From Rhipicephalus microplus (taxonomy: Eukaryota > Arthropoda > Arachnida > Ixodida > Ixodidae): a stretch of DNA of 64,000 bases. The position numbers and the translations under genes were made by a program. Location of the stretch: assembly GCF_043290135.1 (NCBI RefSeq), contig NC_134707.1, positions 73,660,508-73,724,507 on the forward strand. Direction: 5' to 3'. Below, piece after piece: positions 43,430 through 53,919 of the stretch. Position 1 is the first letter of the stretch; each line of letters begins with the position of its first letter. Under the pieces are notes generated by a model. That model ran no database searches. It was given only the letters and a program-made list of their open reading frames with translations, and was not told the origin of the DNA.

Positions 43430-44011
43430 GACGATGTTGAAGAACCACTACAGCGGTAGCTCCAGTGGTTTCTCGCCGAAGCAGGTGCTCGGGCGGGATA
43501 CACTGCAGACCAGGGTCGGCGGTGGTTCCAGGGCCGCTCGCCGAGGTTAATGCTCGAGCGGGAAACTGCAGCCCAGGATCAGCGGTTGCTCTGTGAGCTG
43601 CTCGCCGAGTCAGGTGCCCGGGTGGGATACACTGCAGAACAGGGTCGGCGGTGGTTCCGGGGCTGCTCGCCGAGGTTGATGCACGGGCGGGAAACTGCAG
43701 CCCAGGATAAGCGGTTGCTCTGTGAGCTGCTCGCCGAGTCAGGTTCTCGGGCGAGAACCATCGCCGCCCAGCGACAGCGGTAATTCCTTGCGCTGCTCAC
43801 CGAGTCAGGTGCTCGGGCGGGAGCCTGGAGTGAGGCCCAGTCCGCACTTCCACAGCCTTTGGCCCCTCGAACGCCACGTCCCGGCTCTCACTTTCCTCCC
43901 TCGCCCCGCACCCTCTTCTTTTTTCTCTTCTTCCCCTCATTCCAGCGCTTAAATTACCTATTCAAGACAACTTCTTTCTCTTCTTCTCTTCTTCATCTTG
44001 TCATTCTTGAC
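43430..44011 (-). repeat. 5' LTR with fewer than three 129-bp repeat units
   Basis: About 580 bp. The array anchors are at about 43475-43480, 43609 and 43738, then a half unit to about 43810, followed by the unique 200 bp shared with 38160-38364. The inner boundary near 43430 is uncertain. A possible primer-binding site TGGCGTGTTATCAC (minus, 43408-43395) lies just beyond. Confidence 0.75.
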
Positions 44012-44519
44012 AAACATATTATATGTTCTTTCTTGAGCGAGACACCACGTATTGATTGGCGAATGCGACTATCACTGATTCGTGTACTTTTTCATGAACC
44101 CTTTCCAATGGGAAGGCGATACAAAATTAGCAGATACCAGTAAACTGAGTTAAACATCCAAGAAATTCACTTGAAAGAATGTTCAAAGCAGTTTAAGAGC
44201 ACGGTCAAGCAAAATAGTTAAAATGCCAGAAAATGTGCCTAGTAAAGAGGTGTACTTACACGAAACAACCTGCGTTACCCACGAGGGCTTGTGAACGCAG
44301 TCTGCTTGTAAATATAAGGAAAAAGACACTTTGAAAAACAGTTATATTTGCTTTTTCGCCTCAGACATGCAATCCACACGTATTTTTTTCGAAACTTGAC
44401 TTTTAAGAAGTATACTGCACCTGTAGGCACGATTTGTTGGGCCTAAAACAATGTTTATTTTGCCGAATTTCGGCGCCTAACACCTGATTTTTAGCGCCAA
44501 ATAATCAGGCCTCTAAATC
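44012..44519. other. No recognisable gene
   Basis: About 500 bp of AT-rich flank to the right of the Gmr1-like element. Nothing recognisable. Confidence 0.4.
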
Positions 44520-45755
44520 ATGGCACACCAAGCGCTGGTCGCCTTGGCATTTTTTGCACGTATGACCAAATGCGGTGCCGCTAGTACTGCCCTGGCTGTG
44601 CAGGCTATATGTGGCGATGTGTCAACGTCTTCAAGGTTTATCAGCGTTGAAAAAAACCCATTTGGATATCCACCCGGCTGCCTTCAGCCTCTCGACCTTT
44701 GATGAGAGCATTTTTTTACAGTCGATTTGGATCTTCTCGGACCCTTTCGAACATATTCTTTGGGCAACAAGTGGGTCGCCATTGTTACTGATTACGTGAT
44801 CCGCTACACATTCACCCAGGCCCGGCCAACCAGTTGCGCTTCTGACGTCACTGATTTGTTGCTTTGAGACCGAATTCTAGTGCATGGTGCCCCACGCCAA
44901 TCGCTGTCGAACTGGGGCTGTACCTATTTGCTATTGTCCTGCGTTCCCTCTCCGCCAAGTATAAGGGCACGATCCCATACCACCCCCCGACGAATGGGCT
45001 TAGAGGGCTTGAACAGGACCTTTACAGAGAAGCTTTCCAAAAACGTGTCAACCGATTGCCGTGAGTGGGACCTTGCCCTGCCATACCTGAGGTACGCTTA
45101 CAGATCCTCCCGCCAGCACATCGCAGGCTACTCACATTTTGGAGCAAAGCTCAAGTTAGTGGGTCAAGCGTAACCAGAATTATCTCCCGAACGCTGTAAT
45201 AGATAGCGCTGTCTCATCACCATTTCTCGCCTTATTTTTTACAAGTAGTCGGCTCAATAGAAATGTGTGCAATAGAATGAACGTACGCATGGACACACAT
45301 ACGGAAATACAGATGTGTGCATAGACGGATGGGCAGACAGAGAGAGAGAGACAGACAAACAGACAGACAGGCAGACAGACAGACGCTTGGACCCTCTCCT
45401 CATCATTCACTGCGTCAATTAGCTGTGATATTTTGCCATTTTTTGGGGGCACAAACCAACGTTTTCACTTGATACATTCCTTGTGGCTTCTGCACACTGA
45501 ACCGCTGAATATCCTCGCGCTGCTGTGTCTCGTGCTGAGCATGCATGTTAGCTTGCCCGTAACAGATTGACGGTTTCTCTCCTCAACAAACAGATGAGCA
45601 TAATTAGTGTAGGCCTCTCTGGCAAACTGTGTTCGCGTTTCGCGGGTCCATACCGGGTGCTTTCACATGTAACGTTAGCTATAAAATTGTCCCGTATAAT
45701 GTCAAAATTTCGTAACCTGTGCTTACTCGTGACGTTGTCTACACTCTAAGGCAAA
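44520..45755 (+). mobile_element. Gypsy integrase remnant, plus strand
   Basis: A mosaic of frames. 44600-44820 resembles the integrase N-terminal and core start (GLSALKK, then a WVAIVTDYVIRYTF-like stretch). 44880-45173 carries the core end: GLEGLNRTFTEKLSKNVSTD, then WDLALPYLRYAYRSSRQHIAGYS. 45600-45700 carries the C-terminal GLSGKLCSRFAGPYRVLSHV. A foreign-looking segment with an (AGAC)n microsatellite (about 45300-45390) splits core from tail. Several stops and frame changes make it inactive. No LTRs are visible. Confidence 0.72.
45330..45385. repeat. (CAGA)n-type microsatellite
   Basis: About 55 bp of gaga and cagacaga repeats inside the Gypsy integrase remnant. Confidence 0.85.
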
Positions 45756-45859
45756 AGGGTATTAAAAGAATGTGTGGTTCGTCCTTTTGGGGACAAATGG
45801 GGCTGCCACTACCATTAATCTCTTTAAGGACTGACGGCACCGAGTCTATGAGTTAGTCC

Positions 45860-46080
45860 CCACAAATAAGCTTCAGGGACTAACATTTAGTCCTCAAATT
45901 TACACCTTAGTGAGTAACCGTTAGTTTAGCAATTCACCTCAAAGGACTAACATTCAGTCCTCTCAATTGCACCCATAAAGCAACTGTTAATCCTCACATT
46001 TACACCTTCCCGCACAACCCTTAGTCGTCACAGTTGCACCTTACCGGACGAATGGTTGATCCTCTCAAGTACTCCAATCG
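45860..46080. repeat. Degenerate minisatellite, about 34-bp period
   Basis: The core (t)tagtcctca followed by ttt/ttg-cacct recurs at about 45888, 45921, 45956, 45988, 46022 and 46056, intervals 32-35 bp. Units are strongly diverged and mixed with gggactaac/ggactaac motifs. No frame is conserved. Confidence 0.75.
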
Positions 46081-46337
46081 GATGAACTTTTTGTCCCCAG
46101 TTCAAACATTGTTTTTTGTTTATTTTCCGCCAGACCTGATACTTTTTTCGCCTGCTTTTCTGCGCAGTGAGGAACAAATTGCGCCGAGAAGAACACGCGA
46201 AAAGGTAGTTAGCCACGTTTGTGCAACTGCTTTGGCAGTCATGGCAGCAACGAACGACAAAAGTGAGACATCGAAATCTTTTATTTTTCTACATACACGT
46301 GAAGTTTCTCCCTTACTTTAAGTGAATTCATGGTGAA

Positions 46338-48070
46338 GTGTACAAGTCCAGCCTCGTTGTCAAATCTTGTTCACTCCTCCCATACCAGAAGAACCATCGC
46401 TTCCTGGGTGTGATTATTGACAGCGACCTTTCGTGGAGTGCGCACTGCAATTACCTGAAGAGAAGGCTAACTTCCATTGTCCATATAATGCGGTTCCTCT
46501 GCGGAAAATCTTACGGCACATCGATAAGGTCAATGATGCAGCTATACAGGGCACTGTTTCTGGGATTTTAGCGCTACAGCTTGCCGTTACTAGCAAGTAC
46601 GTGCAAGACGAACATCCGCACCATCGAAAGTCTGCAAGGACACGCACTATGCGTGTGCTTAGGTTTGCCGCGATGCACCTCAACCCACGGGGCAATTATG
46701 ATCACACGAGAGCATCCAATTCAAACATACATCGCCACTGACAATTTGAGAGCCCAAATAAGACACCTCTGCCGAGTTCCTGGTCACCATGTTGCAGTGT
46801 TGCCACTTCAAAAACCACTAGCAATGTTTTCATAGATTATTGCTGCCCATAGAGAATGCCTGCCTTTTGGCTTCACTCCAGCAACAAGACCAGCGTCACC
46901 TCCGTGGTGCCTACAACAACCACAAGTGTGCCTCACTATTCCGGGAATAACGAACAACAGCCGTCATTCAACAGTTGTCCTACGACAGGTGACATTGTCG
47001 CTACTCAACGAAAAATACAGCCAGAGGACCCACATTTACACCGATGGATCGGTCTCAGCTGACAGTTCCACTGGTGCTGTTGTCATCCCGGCGTACCAGG
47101 TCACTATAAAGCTCAAACTGTCGCATTCGACAACATCCACAGCAGCGGAGCTTACCGCCTTACGTGCTGCTATACTTTATATCGCGGAAGCCCGACCTCA
47201 AAAGGGGGCTGTGTTCTGCGACTCCAAGGCATTCCTTCAGAGCTTGCAATCATTTTTACGACAAAGGGAGCATCAACAACTAGTGAATGAAATAAGAGAG
47301 GTGATTCACGAATTTTTATTGAAAGGACATGAAGTGGTGTTCCAGTGGTTACTGGGACATTGTTGTATTGTCGGCAATGACCTTGATGATAATGCTGCCC
47401 GATCCGCCCACGCGGACGCCCAGACAACCCCAATAACATTCTCGAGAACCGACTCTGCAAGGGGCCTTCACTCGTTCGCTAACACCATGTCGGAAACTTG
47501 GCTGAGTGACCCCAGTGTCAGGAACCGCCGCCTACACAAATTGGACCCATTGAGAAAGCTTCAAATTCTATCGGACCTCTCCCGCCAGGATGCAACTTTA
47601 CTGTGCCGCCTGTGGTTAGGAGTAGCTTTTACAAAGGCATCCTCCTTTCGCATAGGAATGGCGGATAGCTACCGATGTGAATCGTGTGACACTGACGAGA
47701 CAACAGAACATCTATTGTGTTCATGTGAACGTTTTTTGAGCGAACGTAACTTGCTACGCCAAACGTTAGAGACACTAGACAGTAGACCTTTCTCCGAAGA
47801 GAAGATCCTTGGTTCATGGCTGTACGCGTCGCAGGCGAGCAAAGCGACGCGAGCACTGCTAAGTTTTCTAAAGACGACCAGACTACACGACCGCTTATAA
47901 GCGTGCAATGGACAAGGTCACATCTAAACACACGTTGCCCTTCACTCCTTTCTCTCTTCTGCTCTAATCCCCTCACCCCTTCCCGTAGTGCAGGGTAGCA
48001 AACCGGACGTGCGTCTGGTTGACCTCCCTGTCTTTTATTTCTTCCCTTCCTCGTCCTCCTCCTCCTCCTT
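46338..48070 (+). mobile_element. 5'-truncated LINE with RNase H, I/Jockey-like, plus strand
   Basis: It starts inside the reverse transcriptase thumb (NHRFLGVIIDSDLSWSAHC, about 46393) and continues through the connection to a long open frame that ends in TAA at 47898-47900. The 3' UTR is C/T-rich (aggtcacatctaaacacacg ... cctcctcctcctcctt) and ends near 48070. The 5' half (ORF1, endonuclease, catalytic reverse transcriptase) is missing. The RNase H frame is well kept, so the truncation is probably recent. Confidence 0.85.
46926..47900 (+). pseudogene. LINE ORF2 C-terminal: RNase H and Cys/His cluster
   Basis: A 324-codon open frame. The RNase H acidic residues are visible: Asp in HIYTDGSVS, Glu in TAAELTALRAA and Asp in VFCDSKAFLQ. 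The last motif reads VGNDLDDNAARSA, near the family's usual final Asp. A C-terminal cluster CESCDTDETTEHLLCSC (about residues 250-266) matches the tail of I-type elements, as does the ending LLSFLKTTRLHDRL. The frame is intact but, lacking the upstream domains, it is a retroposed fragment and not an independent gene. Confidence 0.85.
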
Positions 48071-48084
48071 GTTCACTCTCTGGG

Positions 48085-48495
48085 AGGTCCTCCGACAGAA
48101 GCGATAGATGACAGGCATTGAAGACGCCAGCGTACGCAGCCTTCTGCCTGTTGTGTTCCCCAGGCTGCACATACAATAATATAGTGAAAATGGTTAGACA
48201 CACGTGACAGCAGATGAAGATGCACTCATATTACAAGTACATGCACGTTAATATAAAACAAGCGTTAATATATGACACACAATTAACTTTACCTTCACAT
48301 CTCACACTGTCCTCCTGAAGCTGCTCTGACAAAAGAGATGGATGACAGGCATCGCAGACGCCAGCGCACACAGTCTTCAGCACGGTGTGTGCCCATGGCT
48401 GCACAATAAGTATGTAAAATAGTGAGTTAGACGTAATAGAGGATGAATACAAATGCATATGAGAAATACGTGCAAGGTAAAATGAAAACATACGT
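48085..48495 (-). repeat. Imperfect tandem duplication, 233-bp period, exon-like on minus strand
   Basis: gatgacaggcat occurs at 48108 and 48341. Similarity covers about 90 bp of a stop-free frame plus some 100 bp upstream of it on the minus strand. On that strand each copy has TGTGCAG| followed by CC and about 32 codons with a shared skeleton: AGVFNACHLSLLSE in one, AGVCDACHPSLLSE in the other. A GT lies after one copy (GAAG|GTAAAG at about 48296-48287). The copies may be duplicated exons or just a repeat. Confidence 0.55.
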
Positions 48496-48627
48496 GAGAT
48501 CCACATTAAAAAAAGGTCCTCCATAGGAATGGTGGATTGCGCCATCTATCATTTTGGTGGATTATGGCTGTGGAAATGTTGGTGGCACATGGTGTATGGT
48601 GGCGTAAGTGGAGCGGACGGTAGGTGG

Positions 48628-48656
48628 CGCGCTCCAGCCGGCAATGCTGGAGCGCG
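48628..48656. repeat. Small inverted repeat, 11-bp arms, 7-bp spacer
   Basis: cgcgctccagc (48628-48638) and gctggagcgcg (48646-48656). It is GC-rich and lies near the tRNA-like SINE. Confidence 0.85.
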
Positions 48657-48699
48657 AAGTAGCGTCACAACCACCGTAACAAGCTGCTACTAAAGAAAA

Positions 48700-48835
48700 A
48701 ATAAAAATAATTGTACAAACACGATGTAGAAAGCACAAGTAAAAAAAAGGTGCGACAGCGTGGAATCGAACCTGCCACCTCTGAATTTCGCACTGAGCAC
48801 ACTAACCACTGCGCCGCACAGACAGTTGGCGGCAT
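48700..48835 (-). mobile_element. tRNA-derived SINE-like element, not Ruka
   Basis: The minus strand 48819-48750 is a 70-nt tRNA-like unit with a 7-bp acceptor-like stem (GTGCGGC/GTCGCAC), an A-box-like gcagtggttagtgtgctcag and a B box GGTTCGATTCC. A T run and AT-rich tail follow to about 48700. The T stem does not pair (gcagg against ccacg), so it is not a working tRNA gene. No clear target duplication was found. Confidence 0.55.
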
Positions 48836-48839
48836 GGGT

Positions 48840-50165
48840 GTTAAAGAAGTAGTCAACGCACAAAGTCACTGTTTAACTTCAGTCCTGTTTGTTGTTTGCT
48901 CGGGAAGCATGAGATCTGCACCGGCTACTAAAATTTGCGCATTTTATAACCACGAACAACTGCTGCCTGTAACAATATCCATTGCTATATTTGCAACAGT
49001 GGTATGTTTTTGTTACAATTAACAATCGCAAGAAAAAAAACAACTCAGTAAACTTATGAGCAGGTCGAATTTATCGGCGGTTGCTGCCAAGTTTATTATC
49101 CGTATCTCGCTCCTTCCAAAGAGCCAAAATCAGTTCAGGCTTATGACGTTTCTGTGATCATTTGATAGGTACGCCCCACACAATTGATTTTGATGTTTTT
49201 CGCGCAACGCACAGCGCAGTCGAGCCAGCGCACCACTGTTGCTCTGTCGTTATGAACAACTACATGACGACTTGGCCAAAACGAATGCAGTGCACCAGGA
49301 ACATTATGCTATCATATTGGTTCAGTAAGCATACGAATGGACATGTCTATATTCTCGCATGAAAGCCAGTGAAGTGCCGGAGAGTGCGACCAGCGACTGT
49401 CGGTGAAAAGAGGAGTACCTTTGGTGGAAACGCTGCAAGTGCGTCGCATCGATGTTTGTCGCTTCTTGCGCGGACACCGTACACAATAAGAAAGGCTTCA
49501 TTTAGGTTAAATGATGTCCCAGTTTTGCTCTATCATCATTTTTACTCGTCAAAACTGTGTATTCTGAAACCCAGAAGCGCCGATAACACTTGTACGGGCT
49601 CGGTCAATATGACTAACCTTTGGTGAAAATTATGATGGTAGAACAGAAGGGTGAAAGTCAAACTCGCTGGGGCTCATCTGGACGCTTGTCGAAAGTGAAA
49701 GTTTATGCATATTCGGACGCACTTTGTTATTTTAAATGAACGGCTCAAAGAATAGGGTGTGCAAGAATTACCAGAGTTGCGTTTCCAGCGTGGTGACATC
49801 AAGTGACCACTATATTCTGCTATAGTGATTGAAAGGGGAAAATACGAACCGGAGCCCATTTATTTGTCGACAACTGCGTGCCGATGTGAAACATTTATTG
49901 TCATGTTCACAGTGACAACTCAAGTCTACCAAATATCACAACAAATAAACACATTGCGGATGTCAAACTGATGTAAGTACGTGCACGAAATGTAAACATA
50001 ACCCCGGCCGCATATTCTATGCTCCACAAAAATTGAAGCGTTGCTGACACTACAGGAATAAGAAAAAACAAATGTACTAGAAAGCGTAATGAGCAGCGTT
50101 GGTTTCTTTTGCCCGTAAACAAATACCTCTGCGCATTCAAGAATGAAATACTACAAATAAATGAT
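48840..50165. other. No recognisable gene
   Basis: About 1.3 kb without recognisable genes. Frames at 49162-49626 and 49907-50170 are short and lack domains. Confidence 0.4.
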
Positions 50166-50194
50166 TTCACATACCGTCATGTGCTTTTCCTCAT

Positions 50195-50470
50195 GCCACC
50201 ATCGTCTACCAAGCTTCCATCATCCCACTGTCATCCATCTTGCTCACCAAGCCTTCCACCAAACACGTTTTGCCTCGCCACCACGAGGCAGCATTTTCCA
50301 CCATCACCACCATTAGTTCGCCACCACCACCACCATCTGCCACCATTTTTTTTCCTATTTCGCCGTCATCAGCCATTATGCTCACTACAGTTTTCACCAT
50401 ATCCACTAATATTTCCACCATATCCAGTATCCTTCCCACCATATCCACCAATGATTCCAGCATCCACCGA
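50195..50470. repeat. CCA/CCAC-rich simple-sequence block
   Basis: Degenerate (CCACCA/T)n with phrases such as caccatatccaccaat. It produces Pro/Ser/Thr/His-rich chance frames on the plus strand and Val/Met/Asp-rich ones on the minus. Confidence 0.8.
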
Positions 50471-50529
50471 CCGAGGATTTTAAATAGTGATATGAAAAGC
50501 TAATAATTTCACCGTTATGTCACATGTCG

Positions 50530-51930
50530 TCAAAGACTCCTTTCGATCCCCGTAGCGCAACAGCTTTGGAGTGGTGGCCGCAGCCACAACTCCGCGAACC
50601 ACCCTGCCGCTAACAAGTCGGGGAGTCCTAAGCGACGTCGTTCAGCTCGAGCAAGCGAACGCGAGACCAAACTCGGCGCTGTACGCGAAGTGTCTGCCAC
50701 CAGTGAACTTCTAACAGGAGAGCGAGCATACGCTTGGACTCCAACAGGAACAGCGCCGAGCTAGTTTGGAGCTAGCGCCGAAGAAATCGACGGCAATGCG
50801 GTCCTTTTGCACAAACTCAAGCGAGTGCAGCGCGCAAACGCGAGCGCGCAGGCGCGGCCAGCGGACGGCGCCCAGCTGCTTGTGACCGACTGACGGGAAA
50901 GCCAAATGTAGTGGCGACCTATTTTCAGTGAGTCCCGACGCTAGCGAAAGCCCCGCCAGCCCGTGCTGGTGCACTTACAGCGCGTGACATACTACAACCA
51001 AGCTCTTTACGAGAACCCGCAACGTGTTTTCGACGACTCCCAACACAGCGATGAGGTCTCAGCCCAATATCGTCAGCCTGGAGCTCATCATGGCGGCGAA
51101 GACAGGCGAGCACTCAATGAGCGAGCGTACGAGAGGCTGACGGCAATGACGGCTAATTTCCAGGTGGTCGCCAAGCACAGGTGAACTGCAGACGCCGAAG
51201 CTGACCTTCGCGATGCATTTCGTGCGTGCGATATACAACACGACCGAGCCCGTTGCCGGCAAGCGTGATCCGTATTGCACAAGCGACAAGAAGAGTAGAA
51301 TAAAAAATGATAACCTACTTGGCTTAGAATCCAGCGCTGTTTTCTGCCCTGAGTTGAACTGAAGTTTATATCCGATAGGCATGTTGTCTTCTCGGCCGCC
51401 ATATTGGCCTTCTTAACTGTTGCTGTCGTGTGTTTGTCGTGACTATCTTGAAGCCCGAGATATACAGCGCGGCGTGGTGACGTGTAAAGGCTTGTTTTCG
51501 ACTTCATGGGTGCAGCGAAACGCAAAACCAGCCGCCCACGCTCGGCAAGCGTACACAGAAGCACCACGTCGTAATTCTTAGATAGTCGAATCCAGGCGGC
51601 CATGGTCGAGCACTCCGAACGCGACGCAACGTGGACCGTCACCGGCAAAATACGGGAAAAGACTGAGCCTGCAGAGGAGGAGAAAGACATGTGTTCTGTG
51701 GAGAATGAGGGTGCCACCTTGGCAACGCTTTTCGCGCTGCCCGCAATCCCCGGGTGGTTCATCCCAAGTGAAACGTGTTTGGAGACTAAGTAGTTTCGCG
51801 CGGCACGTTTCCCTCTGTGGTTGCTCCTCGACGATCTATCCGTGCATCGCGCGCGCCTATTGAACTCCGTTACTCCTTTATCGGGTAATTTTGTCTTAGA
51901 GTGTATGCACGAACTAAAGCTCAAGCACTG
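50530..51930. promoter_or_regulatory. CpG-rich, promoter-like block with YY1-type sites
   Basis: This block has many more CG dinucleotides than the surrounding AT-rich DNA. On the minus strand 51409-51394 reads GGCCAATATGGCGGCC, which joins a CCAAT-like box and an AANATGGCGGC YY1-type site. Another ATGGCGGC lies on the plus strand at 51088-51095. A plus-strand ATG at 51602 sits in a strong Kozak context (gcggccATGg). The long minus-strand frame at 51924-51088 (278 codons) has no domain and probably reflects base composition. I infer a possible bidirectional promoter of a host gene whose exons I cannot identify. Confidence 0.4.
51602..51793 (+). CDS. Possible first exon or small protein of unknown function
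   Basis: A 63-codon frame starting at an ATG with strong Kozak context, inside the CpG-rich block. The product would be acidic in its first half (EKTEPAEEEKD) and hydrophobic later (LATLFALPAIPGWFIP). No domain or signal peptide is recognised. It ends at a TAG at 51791-51793. It could instead be a non-coding part of a first exon. Confidence 0.25.
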   Translation: MVEHSERDATWTVTGKIREKTEPAEEEKDMCSVENEGATLATLFALPAIPGWFIPSETCLETK

Positions 51931-51959
51931 CCCACCCTGCTTTTATGTAGCTACATAGA

Positions 51960-53610
51960 TGCACCAGGGGCGGTGTTCTTGCCGCCAGGGGCTATGTTGC
52001 GTGGTTTTCACTGGCATTAACAGTGTATTGCAGGACAGATCTGAAGAGGCGTCAGATGGGAGGCGAAGAAATGGACGTACGGGCTTGAAGTGTACTGTGC
52101 CTTACGACTGGCATATATTGTTATTGATGCTTTACAATATTCTTCTTAGACTATTGTCCTCAATAGAAAAACTTTCCTATGCAACAACAGGGAATCGCAA
52201 GTGTAGGCAATGTTACAGAAGAAAGCATGTAACTGCCAGATGCCAATATAGGCATGACCTTTTACAGGCTTCTTGCTATTTATATTGACAACCTGATAGA
52301 GACGCGCTACAAACGCTAATACGTTAGAATGTAAACATTCGTGTATTATAGCAGACAACAACCATCAAACGCAAAAACGAATATTCCGACCAATACCAGC
52401 ACACAACTTACAACAGCGTCGACTGGTGTAGGATATTCTGTGGTCAAAGCTGTGTTAAAATTAGCAGCGCATTTAAGTGCAGATTTAATAGTATATGTGG
52501 TCCACGTAGTGGTAAATTTGGCCAGTGTTTTTCAATTCACGCCATAGCAAATGTACACGCACATAATGAAATACTTTCGAAGGCACAGAAATTGTTCTCG
52601 CGCCCCTGCTAGCTTTCCCCCCCTCTAAGTCTAAAGTAAAAGTGGTAAAAAAACCTCCTAGGTTGTTCCGGATGTGCCCTTACAGAGAAAACACTTGAAA
52701 ATAAAAAATCTACCAAATGTGCTGTTTTCAGCTATGCTGCTTTGCAACCACACAACAATTAATTACATAAGAGTAATCACGCATTCTGAAAGTGCTTGAT
52801 TATCAGAATCAATTACTGTAGTTTCCGTCTGTGCACTAATGTTGACAAACCGGCAGTTTTGTGGGTTACAAAAAAGTTAGTATAAAAAATGGTTGAATTA
52901 ACGACTTGCTCCAATTTACCGTTATCAAGTATTAGTTGCCAAATGTCTTGATCGTAAAGCCCTATACTTTTGGTGGGAAACGCCAAGCCACCCTTCGCTC
53001 TGAAAATTGCTTGGTTTTAGGTAACAACGCGATATAATAGACAGTCCTTATTGTGGGCAACAATATCAAATTGCGGAATGGTGCCCCACTCAAAAACACA
53101 TACAGCCAAAATTCCTTGCTGGTCGGGCTTATTTTACTTGTCAGCTCACCGAAGACTAAAAAAGAATGATGTAAAAAGTGAGGTGTGGTGATGAAAAATA
53201 CATGAACGGCTACACTTGAAGACACAATCCATACAACTGTACTCATGCCCATCTTTACCGAACATAATGTACAGAATTCCACGGGCTAACATATCCGTTA
53301 TAATTAATAAATGGGACATGTGGCTAGAACTTGAAAAAAGGCGAGAACTTCACTTCTACTCAGAATTTGCAATATATATCCACAATTCACTTCGTCAGTC
53401 GAAGCGGTGAACGAGAAATATCCTCTTCAGACACGAAATATGATACCAACGCCACAAACGCATCAAATTCACTTGTCGTATTTCCAAGGCATTCAGTTTT
53501 ACTTCAAGAACGAAGATGAACTATTGTGATGGTTTGAACAGGCTTTCGTGCAAACTTGAAATACGATTGGGACTGGATTCGTTGCTTTGCAAGGAAGATC
53601 ACCACCATCT
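51960..53610. other. No recognisable gene
   Basis: AT-rich spacer of about 1.65 kb. Frames such as 52962-53282 on the minus strand carry no domain. Confidence 0.4.
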
Positions 53611-53616
53611 TCCTGA

Positions 53617-53915
53617 CACTGGAATGGAATGGAATGAAAAAACTTTATTTCAGTCCTGCAGGACGCGCTTAGCGCGTAGCAGGCGTCTCCCGCGTAGGCA
53701 CCGACAGGAAGTACCTGGCGGCCGCTTTGTGGGCCTGCTGGACGGCCCATTGCTGGTCGGCGAGAAGTGAACTCCTGAGGAACCTCTCCACTTGCTTGAG
53801 GTAAAGTCGGGAGGAGTTGTTCTACAGTCCATGAGCATGTGTGCGAGTGTCGCTGTGTGTCCGCATGATGGGCGTGTGTCGCTGGGGTATACATCGGGGT
53901 GAATCGTGGCAAGGT
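53617..53915 (-). mobile_element. 3' end of a LINE, minus strand, with GGAAT-type tail
   Basis: On the minus strand one frame reads QQWAVQQAHKAAARYFLSVPT (about 53760-53700), typical of the C-terminal end of tick LINE polyproteins. A short UTR and tail follow (cattccattcc, 53620-53634), tandem ATTCC units that close many LINEs. Only the last 300 bp or so is present (5' truncation). Confidence 0.5.
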
Positions 53916-53919
53916 TTGG

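Larger units (their letters stand above)
36535..44011 (-). mobile_element. Gmr1-like LTR retrotransposon (INT before RT) with minisatellite LTRs
   Basis: A 7.5-kb element on the minus strand. Both LTRs start TGT(C/T)AAGAATGAC (read on minus, at 44011 and 38364) and contain the 129-bp repeats. Order from 5' to 3' on the minus strand: gag (42795-42217), two zinc knuckles (about 42215-42110), protease (42081-41449), integrase (41143-40304), reverse transcriptase (40288-39426), RNase H (39192-38683). Ty3/Gypsy elements normally put integrase last. The present order is known for Gmr1-like elements. The integrase C-terminal text (VLHVNMLKRY) runs directly into the reverse transcriptase N-terminal text in one open frame, so the order is not an assembly join. 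A 4-bp target duplication aaca is possible (36531-36534 and 44012-44015). Multiple stops and lost catalytic residues make it inactive. Confidence 0.85.

Noticed and set aside
36531..44015. Firm 4-bp target duplication aaca for the Gmr1-like element
   Set aside because: Four bases are weak evidence and the outer LTR edges differ between the two sides, so I mention it only as possible.
48750..48819. Functional tRNA gene on the minus strand
   Set aside because: The T stem fails to pair (gcagg against ccacg) and the unit continues into a T-rich SINE-like tail.
50109..50503. Pro/Ser/Thr-rich protein near 50.2-50.5 kb
   Set aside because: It is a reading of the CCA-rich simple sequence; the opposite strand is equally open.
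51088..51924. 278-codon host gene on the minus strand
   Set aside because: No recognisable domain, Ser/Arg-rich composition set by GC-rich sequence, and it spans promoter-like motifs on both strands.
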